Translations under genes and position numbers: made by a program | The notes under the pieces: generated by a model | The model's database searches: none | What the model was told of the DNA's origin: nothing | Seen by the model: only the letters and a program-made list of their open reading frames with translations | Shown: positions 35,335-43,362 of the stretch, in pieces | Layout: the number at the start of each line of letters is the position of its first letter | Position numbering within the stretch: the stretch's first letter is position 1 | From: Methanobacteriota archaeon | Lineage (GTDB): Archaea > Methanobacteriota > Methanobacteria > Methanobacteriales > Methanobacteriaceae | Assembly: GCA_023440975.1 (NCBI GenBank) | Contig: JAEZRD010000102.1 | Span: forward strand, 1-64,000 | Direction of reading: 5' to 3' | Length of the DNA stretch: 64,000 nucleotides

Positions 35335-36078
35335 TTACCAAAATATTTGATCTTGAGCTTTTCTAAATAAGTAATCAAGAACTATTCCTATTATACCAAT
35401 TACTAACATTCCAACTACAGTAGTACCTGTGTCAAATAAGTTTGTTGCAGTTAATATTAAATAACCTAATCCACTACTTGAACCAATCATTTCTGCTGAA
35501 ATTGTACACATTAATGCTATACTAACACCGACTTTTAACCCTGAAACAATATAAGGTAAAGCTGAAGGTAAAGTTATACGATATAAAATATCTAAAGGTT
35601 TAGCTCCAAGAGTTTGAGCTGCTTCAATAAGAACTTTTGGTGTTCTTTTTACTCCATCCATAGTATAAACAAGTATTGGGAATACACAGCCTATAAATAT
35701 GATAAATATTGCAGGCATTGTACCTATTCCAAACCATAAAATACTGAAAGGAATCCAGGCTATTGGAGGTATTGGGCGTAATATACTTATAACTATACTG
35801 CAAAAGTCTTCAAGTGATTGGAAACTTCCCAGAAGAATACCTAATGGTATAGCTACTATAGATGCAAGTATTAAACCTGAAAATACTTTAAATAATGTAT
35901 CGATAGTATCTTTAATTAATCTACCGTCAAAAAATATTGTGTAAGCAGATTGACAAACTTCAATAGGCCCTGGCAATGTATATGAAGTAATTAAACCTAA
36001 AACATCAGTTATAATAAACCATACAATTAATATTGCAATTGGTAATATTATGGGCATTACTATTTTCTTTGTATTCAT
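35335..36078 (-). CDS. ABC transporter permease (SsuC/TauC type)
   Basis: The 247-residue membrane protein has about six transmembrane helices and the cytoplasmic coupling motif EAAQTLGAKPLDILYRITLP (EAA loop) near residue 157. It forms the membrane channel of the sulfonate/nitrate/taurine-type importer with the ATPase 38 nt downstream. A 16-bp palindrome lies between it and the binding-protein gene. Confidence 0.9.
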   Translation of the reverse strand: MNTKKIVMPIILPIAILIVWFIITDVLGLITSYTLPGPIEVCQSAYTIFFDGRLIKDTIDTLFKVFSGLILASIVAIPLGILLGSFQSLEDFCSIVISILRPIPPIAWIPFSILWFGIGTMPAIFIIFIGCVFPILVYTMDGVKRTPKVLIEAAQTLGAKPLDILYRITLPSALPYIVSGLKVGVSIALMCTISAEMIGSSSGLGYLILTATNLFDTGTTVVGMLVIGIIGIVLDYLFRKAQDQIFW

Positions 36079-36171
36079 TAAATCATCATCAAAAAAATAA
36101 ATTTATTTAAAATTATTAAAAACTGAATATTACTTAAGTTTTCTTAATATATAAAATAATCTAAAAAAAAT

Positions 36172-36187
36172 ATTAACAATTGTTAAT
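36172..36187. repeat. 16-bp perfect palindrome between binding protein and permease genes
   Basis: ATTAACAATTGTTAAT is a perfect palindrome 93 nt upstream of the permease start and 31 nt downstream of the binding-protein stop. It could be a regulator site, a transcript-processing signal or a partial terminator that raises binding-protein output relative to the membrane subunits. Confidence 0.4.
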
Positions 36188-36217
36188 TTAAAAAAAATAA
36201 AAAAATAAAATATGAAA

Positions 36218-37192
36218 TTAAGCAGTACTTTTTGTAGTATTAGTACTGTTAACGTCATAAAATATTTTATCATCTGAAAGTTTCTCTTTCATTAAACCTA
36301 AATCAATTTCAATTTGCATAAATTGATCCACACTTTGTTTGAAAGTTGAATTTAAACCACTAACAAAATGACCATTCTTAAGAGATTGTTCCTCAATAGT
36401 TGTATTAGAAACTATATCACTAGGTAATAATTTAGCAGCTGCCGCAGGATTTTCATTTATGAAATTAGTTGCATTTTCATGAATTTGTAAAATCTTACTA
36501 AGTTGATCTGGATGGTTTTTAATAAAATCATCACTAGCGACAATTACACAACATGGGTGTCCAGGCACAATTTCACTAGAATTTTCAAGAATTTTACCAT
36601 ATCCTTTCATAACTGCTGTAGTAGGGTATGGTTCTGGATTTACCATAGCATCTATTTTTCCTGATTTAAGAGCATCATTCATATTTGCTGGTTTCATAGC
36701 AGAAATTTCAACATCACTAGCATTTACTCCGTTCTGTTTAAGAGCATATTTAAGTAATGTATTCTGAATAGATGCTTCACCTAATGTAGCAACTTTTTTA
36801 CCTTTAAGATCTTTAACACTAGTTATATTAGAGTTTTTAGCTACAACTATAGCACTACCCTCTTGTTGAGCAGAACCAACTATTTTAGCAGGCACTCCTT
36901 TTTCAATACTAGATAAAGCAGGTGCAGTTCCTACATATGCAATGTCTAATTCACCACTAGCTAAAGCAGTCATTTCATCCCCACCATTGTTGAATTGGAC
37001 AGTTTTAACTTTTAATCCTTGTTTTTCATATTGTTGTTGAGCTTGAGCTACATATAATGCAGCATGATGATCACTAGGTTGACAACCAATAGTTATAGTA
37101 CCATCATCTTGACTGTTCATGTAATAATAAGCTCCACCAATTGCAGCAAGGATTATTATAATTATTACTGCAATTAAAATTTTTTTATTCAC
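36218..37192 (-). CDS. ABC transporter substrate-binding protein (SsuA/TauA-like)
   Basis: The 324-residue protein has one N-terminal membrane anchor (residues 4-25) without a lipobox Cys and a periplasmic-binding-protein type II domain. Seen are TIGCQPSDHHAALYVAQ, QFNNGGDEMTALASGELDIA followed by YVGTAPALS, DLKGKKVATLG, and MVNPEPYPTTAV. This is the pattern of the nitrate/sulfonate/taurine family. The start is a GTG (37190-37192) behind GGTGAT. It is the first gene of the three-gene importer, under the operator shared with hdrCBA-comA. Confidence 0.88.
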   Translation of the reverse strand: MNKKILIAVIIIIILAAIGGAYYYMNSQDDGTITIGCQPSDHHAALYVAQAQQQYEKQGLKVKTVQFNNGGDEMTALASGELDIAYVGTAPALSSIEKGVPAKIVGSAQQEGSAIVVAKNSNITSVKDLKGKKVATLGEASIQNTLLKYALKQNGVNASDVEISAMKPANMNDALKSGKIDAMVNPEPYPTTAVMKGYGKILENSSEIVPGHPCCVIVASDDFIKNHPDQLSKILQIHENATNFINENPAAAAKLLPSDIVSNTTIEEQSLKNGHFVSGLNSTFKQSVDQFMQIEIDLGLMKEKLSDDKIFYDVNSTNTTKSTA

Positions 37193-37618
37193 TTATATCA
37201 CCAAAATTTTTAAAATTTTTATTTATAATGAAAGAAAAAATAAATTTTTAGAAAAATATTCTGAAAAATTAAAATATAACAATCATTATATAATTAAGAT
37301 TGTGAAACTTTCTATATATAACTGTTTTCATTAAAAAATTAGATGTAACCTTAATAGTTCACTAAACTACACAAAAAACCCGACAAATAATATAAATGTA
37401 CAATATAATACTTTTTTTATTCAAATCATAACAGTTCAAAAACCATGTATTTTAAAAAAAAATACTTAAAAAATAAAAAATTATTTAATAAAAAAACAAC
37501 ACTAGAATAGTTAAAAATATTCTTAAAATAAAATAAGCTACAAATTAAAAATTAAATAAATAATTATCCCTAAAAAAGAAATTTAAGGATAAACAATTAA
37601 ATACCAACAACCTTACAT
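37193..37618. other. Intergenic region upstream of the ABC importer
   Basis: About 425 nt lie between the importer and the zinc-ribbon/HTH gene, both on the minus strand. The importer-proximal half holds its leader, TATA box and operator. The distal half is AT-rich trailing sequence, with a single TGTACA at 37397-37402 that is not paired. No DDE transposase remnant is visible downstream of the zinc-ribbon gene. Confidence 0.5.
37312..37361 (-). promoter_or_regulatory. Promoter of the ABC importer: TATA box plus 19-nt operator
   Basis: On the minus strand TTATATATAG (37312-37321) is preceded by exactly 21 nt and then the motif whose plus-strand form is ATGTAACCTTAATAGTTCA (37343-37361). It differs at one position from the motif at 21064-21082, and the spacing to the TATA box is identical. 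The TATA box lies about 120 nt upstream of the binding-protein GTG, giving a leader near 95 nt. Confidence 0.75.
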
Positions 37619-38026
37619 TTATTCATTAAGATAATTATCAGTTTCTTCATCTTTATGATAAAAATCTGGATTTTCCAATAATTTATCCCTGAATAATTTA
37701 GTTATACGACTAATACATTGTCTACTATAACCAGTCTCTTCTACTAACTCTTTAACTGTCTTAGTATCCATATTAAATAATATGTATATCATAACACCTA
37801 AGGGGATTTTGCTTTTATAGAAAAAAGTACCTGTAAAATCATTAAAATTTGTTCCACAATCTTTACATGAATATCTTCGAACTCTACCTTGAATTCCACG
37901 ATTGTTTATATTATAAGATTTACAATGAGGACAGTATACTCCATAAACCCATCTTATACTTCTAAAAAGAGCCATTGCAAGCTGTTCATCAGGCATTTCT
38001 ACTTCAGGATTAGTTATACTAATCAT
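37619..38026 (-). CDS. Zinc-ribbon/HTH protein resembling the N-terminus of an IS1595-type transposase
   Basis: The 135-residue protein has a zinc ribbon (CPHC at about residues 32-35, CKDC at 54-57). FNDFTGTFFYKSKIPL follows, the typical sequence after the ribbon in ISXO2/IS1595 transposases, and then a helix-turn-helix (VKELVEETGYSRQCISRIT). The catalytic DDE domain is absent, the frame ends cleanly, and no terminal inverted repeats are seen. It is either a truncated transposase or a domesticated DNA-binding protein. The intact reading frame and normal composition make an expressed regulator possible. It sits upstream of the importer. Confidence 0.65.
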   Translation of the reverse strand: MISITNPEVEMPDEQLAMALFRSIRWVYGVYCPHCKSYNINNRGIQGRVRRYSCKDCGTNFNDFTGTFFYKSKIPLGVMIYILFNMDTKTVKELVEETGYSRQCISRITKLFRDKLLENPDFYHKDEETDNYLNE

Positions 38027-38131
38027 ATTATAACCTTTATTTACATTATTAATAAATTTTTGTAATAATATGCTTACATAGTAATACTAATTAAAATAAT
38101 TTATAAAAAAAAGTAAGTGAAATGAATTATT

Positions 38132-39154
38132 TTACAATAATTCTTTTCTTAAATCTATTGTATCTACTAAATCAGGACCAGTACTAACTATAGTTACTGG
38201 CACACCAGTTTCAGTTTCAATTTCTTGAATAAAATCTTTTGTTTCAGCAGATAAATCACTTAAACTTTGTGTACGAGCACAATCAGGATACAAACGATCA
38301 ACACAAGTTAAAGCTATTTGAGTTGCACCATTAATTCTGCATGATTCTTTTGCAAGTTCAAAATCAAAAAGACCAACTCTTCGTCTACGACCAGTTACAG
38401 TACCATATTCTTCAATTTCCATTTCTTCTGCTTTAGCTTGATCAATTTCAGTTTGGAATGGTCCTTCACCTACACGAGTAATGTAAGCTTTAAATACATT
38501 AATTACTTCATCAATTTTAGTTGGACCAACACCAACATCAGCTGCAAAAGTACTAGCAGTAGTATCTTTACTAGTTACAAATGGATAAGTTCCATAGTAT
38601 AATGAAAGTCCAAAACCTTGAGAACCTTCAATAAAAACATCATCTCCAGCATCTATTTTATCATTACAAGCTATAGAAACATCAGTTAAATAATCTTGAA
38701 GCTCCGGAATATCTTTAGCCATTTTAGCAGTTCTAAGAACACGATCACTATTTGCAGGACCACATCCTGAACCAGTACTACCAATTTTCTTAAATAAGTG
38801 TTCTGAACCTCTATCCCGTTCTTTATCTTCTTTAGTAATCATACTACAACGAGGATCTACGAGTGTTCTATCTTTTACATCAAATTTATCCAAATATTCT
38901 AATTCATGGAAAAATACTTCAGGATCCACTAATACTCCAGCCCCAATAAGAAGTTGAGCATCTCTTTGAACAAAACCAGATGGAATGAGTCTTAATCCAT
39001 ATTTTTCACCATCTAAAACTACAGAGTGGCCTGCATTAGGACCTACACCAGCACGAGCTATAATACTAGGCTTATCTTTATCACAAAGGTAAGTTATACA
39101 TTTACCTTTACCTTCATCTCCCCAAGCTCCACCGACTAATATACTACAAGTCAT
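38132..39154 (-). CDS. purA: Adenylosuccinate synthetase (short archaeal form)
   Basis: The 340-residue enzyme joins IMP and aspartate with GTP in AMP synthesis. The P-loop-like GGAWGDEGKGK lies at the start, followed by RAGVGPNAGHSVV, the IMP-binding region GSTGSGCGPAN, IEGSQGFGLSLYYG and TGRRRRVGLFD. It is about 90 residues shorter than bacterial PurA, which is normal for archaeal proteins of this group. It is preceded by the four-gene cluster of unknown function. Confidence 0.94.
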   Translation of the reverse strand: MTCSILVGGAWGDEGKGKCITYLCDKDKPSIIARAGVGPNAGHSVVLDGEKYGLRLIPSGFVQRDAQLLIGAGVLVDPEVFFHELEYLDKFDVKDRTLVDPRCSMITKEDKERDRGSEHLFKKIGSTGSGCGPANSDRVLRTAKMAKDIPELQDYLTDVSIACNDKIDAGDDVFIEGSQGFGLSLYYGTYPFVTSKDTTASTFAADVGVGPTKIDEVINVFKAYITRVGEGPFQTEIDQAKAEEMEIEEYGTVTGRRRRVGLFDFELAKESCRINGATQIALTCVDRLYPDCARTQSLSDLSAETKDFIQEIETETGVPVTIVSTGPDLVDTIDLRKELL

Positions 39155-39299
39155 TATTTAAAATCTCCTAAAAAAAACTTTTATAAAAAATTTTTTCTTA
39201 ACATTCATAATTTAAATGATAATCAATTATAATTAATATGATAATTAATTCACCAAACAAATATTATATTTTTAAACCTTTATAAAATTTACCTAAAAA

Positions 39300-39842
39300 T
39301 TATGCAGCTTCTAAAATGTCTAAGAGAATTTGAAGATATTTATATCTATCATATTTCCATTCCTCATTATAACCTAAGAATTCATCAAGGACCAAATGAT
39401 TTCCCTGACGTAAAATAGCTAATTGAACTATATCCTTAACTTCAGCATCTATTTTACCATCCAAAATCAATTGACCAAAACCTGTAGCTATAATAGTAAC
39501 ATCTAACATTATTAAATCTTCATCAAAATTCATATCTTTAATAATTTTTAGAATATTAACATCCTCAATTATACTATCATTATAATCTGTTAAATGTAAA
39601 TCCCAACAACTTAAAATCCATTCAAAACAATTAATTAATGGCACTCCAGGATTATCATTTTTCCAATCACACAACTCAGCAAATGCCATATATCCTTCAT
39701 CAGAACCAAATGGAGCTAATTGATCAACACAATCCCAAAAGAACTCATAATCCGCTATTTCTACTGCTCTAGGATTAGGCGTTTCACCATAAAAATCATT
39801 AGAGACCTTTAAATAATCATATCCTTTATCTGTATTCTTCAT
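39300..39842 (-). CDS. Uncharacterised acidic protein (unknown cluster, gene 4)
   Basis: The 180-residue acidic protein is rich in Trp, Asp and Leu, with YEFFWDCVDQLAPFGSDEGY and a C-terminal helical region (IVQLAILRQGNHLVLDEFLGY). It has no signal, membrane segment or Cys metal motif. It resembles small DUF4259-like or immunity-type helical proteins, but I cannot assign a family. The ATG at 39842 is chosen because TTGATT lies before it. It is the last of four co-directional genes with short gaps. Confidence 0.65.
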   Translation of the reverse strand: MKNTDKGYDYLKVSNDFYGETPNPRAVEIADYEFFWDCVDQLAPFGSDEGYMAFAELCDWKNDNPGVPLINCFEWILSCWDLHLTDYNDSIIEDVNILKIIKDMNFDEDLIMLDVTIIATGFGQLILDGKIDAEVKDIVQLAILRQGNHLVLDEFLGYNEEWKYDRYKYLQILLDILEAA

Positions 39843-39860
39843 AATAATCAAAAAATAGTT

Positions 39861-40526
39861 TTAATTTAAATTAATCTTAAATGGTAATGCTTCACAAACT
39901 GAATCAAAAGCATATTCTTTATTAGTACCTTTTTTATTCCAGTAATCTAAATAGTAAACACACCATTTATTAGATAAATTTTTTATATCCTCATCATTTA
40001 AACGTTCAAAATCATTAAAAAAATGTATATTATTTCCACCAACAGCAATACTCACAGTACCTGCAGTAAAACACAAAAGGAAATCATAACCATTATTTCC
40101 TTCTTCATAATTTTCAACTAAAATCTTTTTATTTTTATAATAACTAGCTATAGCTTTAAGAAAATCACGATCTTGAAATTTAAATTGATTTTTAACAATA
40201 TTTAAAGAAAATTCTTTATGAAAACTCATTAAATTATCCTTAAAATTTATAATATTAGATTCCATCAAATCTTGTAAATTATCAGATAAACCTAAAAATT
40301 TAACATCCTCAATTTCATTAAAGAATATAGCCATGAAAATATTTTCACCAAATCTAATAGCTATTTCACTACTTGAATCCTCAAACTTAATTGTTTCATT
40401 TTTAGGATTAAACAATTGAACATCTTTAAATTCCAAATATAATGCTTCAGGTGAAATTTCAAGCCATGTCCATCTACCGGATGTAGATATAATATCTTCA
40501 ATTAAATTTAATGATTTCAAATCCAT
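39861..40526 (-). CDS. Uncharacterised protein (unknown cluster, gene 3)
   Basis: The 221-residue cytoplasmic protein begins MDLKSLNLIEDIISTSGRWT, followed by LEISPEALYLEFKDVQLF. A beta-rich N-terminal half and an alpha/beta C-terminal half with LLCFTAGTVSIAVGGN are visible. I do not recognise the family. It starts two bases after the previous gene's stop, with GAGGGTT as Shine-Dalgarno, so translation is coupled. The next gene follows after 18 nt. Confidence 0.7.
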   Translation of the reverse strand: MDLKSLNLIEDIISTSGRWTWLEISPEALYLEFKDVQLFNPKNETIKFEDSSSEIAIRFGENIFMAIFFNEIEDVKFLGLSDNLQDLMESNIINFKDNLMSFHKEFSLNIVKNQFKFQDRDFLKAIASYYKNKKILVENYEEGNNGYDFLLCFTAGTVSIAVGGNNIHFFNDFERLNDEDIKNLSNKWCVYYLDYWNKKGTNKEYAFDSVCEALPFKINLN

Positions 40527-40528
40527 AA

Positions 40529-41158
40529 TTAACCCTCAGAATTCAGTTTAATATATGTTTCCACAGCACCTTCCATTTCATATATCTCATCTTCTTCATA
40601 TTTTTTCATCCATTTAAAAGGTTTAATGGAAATTCTTTCATCAACATCATGATTCCAATGAACTTCTAAATTATTAGTTTTTAAAGTTTCAAAAATTTCT
40701 TCCCCAATATTTAAAGCTAAATCTTTATCTTGGTTATAATCTCCAAAACTCAAATATAATACATCATCAGTAATACATTCTTCAATATCATAAAAAGAGT
40801 AGAATACAAATCCTCTAACATCAAATTTATTATTTACAAGATGAGTATAAATTTCCATTGCATCATTTACACCATCCTCAAAATCAAATCCTGCATTATG
40901 AATAGATACTATATTATTTTTAGCTAATTCTATGAAACTTTTCTTTAAAGAATTGAAAAAAATGAATTTACAATCTTTTAATTCTTCAAAACGAGAATTT
41001 AATTCTTTATCTATTATATTATCAATTTCAGAAAAATTGAAGTTTTCACCTATGAATTGCTCTTCAATTATTTCATTAATATCCATAGGAGAATAAAATC
41101 CAGATTTAACTAAAATACTTACTTCATATTGAATTTCTTCAGCTAATTCTTCATTCAT
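40529..41158 (-). CDS. DUF6891-like uncharacterised protein (unknown cluster, gene 2)
   Basis: The 209-residue acidic protein has an N-terminal half of helices with the aspartate-rich IDKELNSRFEEL and a conserved-looking HNAGFDFEDGVNDAMEIY. The C-terminal part LSFGDYNQDKDLALNIGEEI followed by VHWNHDVDERISIKPFKW resembles the end of DUF6891 proteins of bacteria. The assignment is by eye. It is in the middle of the four-gene unit, with GAGG before the ATG. Confidence 0.65.
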   Translation of the reverse strand: MNEELAEEIQYEVSILVKSGFYSPMDINEIIEEQFIGENFNFSEIDNIIDKELNSRFEELKDCKFIFFNSLKKSFIELAKNNIVSIHNAGFDFEDGVNDAMEIYTHLVNNKFDVRGFVFYSFYDIEECITDDVLYLSFGDYNQDKDLALNIGEEIFETLKTNNLEVHWNHDVDERISIKPFKWMKKYEEDEIYEMEGAVETYIKLNSEG

Positions 41159-41183
41159 AAGATAAAAACCTCAAAAAAATTAT

Positions 41184-41879
41184 TTAAATATTTTCAATTT
41201 TTTTCATAGTTTGAATATTAGTTACTTTTCCTCTTTCAGAAAATCCTACAATAACTCTTTCTTGATTTATTTTAGCCATTGAAAAATCTTCTTTTTCAAC
41301 ATATTCATAACCTTTAAGAATAGTATATCCTTCTAAAGCTTTTTTAGGATTTACAGGATAATCAATTTGGAAATCATTATAATTATGTGAAAAATCGTCT
41401 AAATCTTCAGTGATAGGTATTTCATCTGAATGAATAGTTACAAAAAGCACTAAATCCCCAGCTGAAATTGCATAATAAGCATCAGCATTTACTAAAGGAG
41501 CAACAGTCATAAGTAATACATGAGCAACATTAATATCAACATCAGTTAAAATACTATTAGAAAATTCAGGAATATCAAATTCTTCCCCTATTTCTTTAAT
41601 TTTATTTGTATCTTCTAATAAATTCTCTGGAAAACCTATATTTTCATTATCCCATGCCCAAGACCATTTTTGTTCTTTTTCAGATAATGTTCCTATAATT
41701 TGCATAGGAAATTCAATGTTTGGAAAAACAATGAGTCCATCTTCAAAATTAATATCACCAACATCTTCTCCTATGACACTTCTTAAGTTTTTTTGTCTTT
41801 CAAAAGCCATTGTTCCTGTTTTGGTGAAAATATCATTAAAATCATCTTTTTTATTTAATACATCAATTCCATTTACCAT
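41184..41879 (-). CDS. DUF6882-like uncharacterised protein (unknown cluster, gene 1)
   Basis: The 231-residue protein contains MQIIGTLSEKEQKWSWAWDN and FPENLLEDTNKIKEIGEEFD, the pattern of DUF6882 proteins (a beta domain with a WxWAW core). A segment typical of the C-terminal part of the same family follows (VAPLVNADAYYAISAGDLV). No catalytic motif is evident. It is the first gene of the four-gene unit, 31 nt after dapL on the same strand, so the unit may read through from dapL. Confidence 0.65.
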   Translation of the reverse strand: MVNGIDVLNKKDDFNDIFTKTGTMAFERQKNLRSVIGEDVGDINFEDGLIVFPNIEFPMQIIGTLSEKEQKWSWAWDNENIGFPENLLEDTNKIKEIGEEFDIPEFSNSILTDVDINVAHVLLMTVAPLVNADAYYAISAGDLVLFVTIHSDEIPITEDLDDFSHNYNDFQIDYPVNPKKALEGYTILKGYEYVEKEDFSMAKINQERVIVGFSERGKVTNIQTMKKIENI

Positions 41880-41910
41880 ATTATCTTAAACTCGCTTTTT
41901 AATTTTATAT

Positions 41911-43146
41911 TTAAAATGATAATTTACTTATTCTATCCATTGCTTCAATTGTATTTTCATGAGTATTGAATGCTGTTAATCGAAGATATCCTTCCCCACT
42001 TGGCCCAAATCCAGATCCAGGAGTTCCTACAACATTTGCTTCTTCAAGTAAAATATCAAAGAATTTCCAAGAATCTACACCTTCAGGAGTTTTAACCCAA
42101 ACATATGGACTATTTATTCCACCATAAGTGTTTAATCCTATTTCTAAAAATCCTTCTCGAATAATTTTAGCATTTTCACTATAATAATCAAGATTTTCTT
42201 GAATTTCTTTCTGACCTTCTTCAGTGAAAACAGCTTCTGCAGCTTTTTGAACTGGATATGAAACACCATTAAATTTAGTGGTTTGTCTACGGTTCCATAA
42301 ATCATTTAAAATAACTTCTTCACCATTTGAAGCTGTGATTTTTATATCACGTGGAACTATAGTATATGCACAACGTGTTCCAGTAAATCCTGCAGTTTTT
42401 GAGAAACTTCTGAATTCAATTGCACATTCTTTAGCTCCAGGAATTTCATAAATACTATGAGGAACATCATCTTCTTTTATGAAACATTCATAAGCCGCAT
42501 CAAAAAGAATAATTGCATCATTTTCTAAGGCATAATCCACAAATACTTTTAATTGATCTTTTGTAAGAGTTTCACCAGTTGGATTATTAGGGAAACATAA
42601 ATATATAATATCTACAGGTTCTTTTGGAAGTTCTGGTACAAAATTATTTTCTTCAGTACAAGGTAAATAAACTATACCCTCAAACATACCATTATCCATT
42701 ATAGGACCAGTTCGACCAGCCATAACATTTGTATCCACATATACGGGATATACAGGATCGGTTACTGCAATAGTGTTATCAATACCAAAAATTTCTTGAA
42801 TGTTTCCAGTATCACATTTTGCACCATCACTTATGAAAACTTCATTAAGATTTAAATTTACACCTAAAGGTTTAAAATCATTATCAATAATTGCTTTTTG
42901 TAAAAAGTCATAACCTTGTTCAGGACCGTAACCATGAAATGTATCTGGATTAGCCATTTCTTCAACTGCACTTTTGAATGCTTTAACAACTGTTTTAGTT
43001 AATGGTTTGGTTACATCCCCAATACCCATTTTTATAACATCCTTATCTGGATTTTCTTCCTGATATTTACTAGCACGTCTTTCTACTTCTACAAAAAGAT
43101 AACTATTTTGTATTAAAAGATAATTCTCATTAATTTTTACTGCCAT
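41911..43146 (-). CDS. dapL: LL-diaminopimelate aminotransferase
   Basis: The 411-residue class I/II PLP aminotransferase converts tetrahydrodipicolinate directly to LL-diaminopimelate for lysine synthesis, and lysine is also a pseudomurein peptide residue. It shows VIKMGIGDVTKPL, FHGYGPEQGYDFLQKAI, ISDGAKCDTGNIQ, CFPNNPTGETL and the PLP-lysine block FRSFSKTAGFTGTRCAY. The ATG at 43146 has TTGATT before it and is preferred to the GTG at 43161. Confidence 0.95.
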   Translation of the reverse strand: MAVKINENYLLIQNSYLFVEVERRASKYQEENPDKDVIKMGIGDVTKPLTKTVVKAFKSAVEEMANPDTFHGYGPEQGYDFLQKAIIDNDFKPLGVNLNLNEVFISDGAKCDTGNIQEIFGIDNTIAVTDPVYPVYVDTNVMAGRTGPIMDNGMFEGIVYLPCTEENNFVPELPKEPVDIIYLCFPNNPTGETLTKDQLKVFVDYALENDAIILFDAAYECFIKEDDVPHSIYEIPGAKECAIEFRSFSKTAGFTGTRCAYTIVPRDIKITASNGEEVILNDLWNRRQTTKFNGVSYPVQKAAEAVFTEEGQKEIQENLDYYSENAKIIREGFLEIGLNTYGGINSPYVWVKTPEGVDSWKFFDILLEEANVVGTPGSGFGPSGEGYLRLTAFNTHENTIEAMDRISKLSF

Positions 43147-43362
43147 ATAATCAAATTCCACTAAATTTTTTTAAGTTAATATTAAATTCTATAATTTATA
43201 TTAATATAATATCTAATTTTTTTTAAATAAATAATTAACCTAAAAAAAAATTTAAATTTATTAAAAAAATAAAATTTATTTAAGATAAAAATATTATATA
43301 ATAAATAATATTTAGTAATGAAAAAATTACTTTAAAAAAAAACTTGTGTGAGGAAAAATTAA

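Noticed and set aside
37397..37402. Single TGTACA upstream of the ABC importer as a TRP box
   Set aside because: It is unpaired, about 75 nt above the TATA box, and the operon has no aromatic amino acid link.
37400..38130. Complete insertion sequence around the zinc-ribbon/HTH gene
   Set aside because: No terminal inverted repeats, target duplication or DDE domain could be found on either side.
38132..39154. purA truncated relative to bacterial enzymes
   Set aside because: The 340-residue length is normal for the short archaeal adenylosuccinate synthetases, and all core motifs are present.
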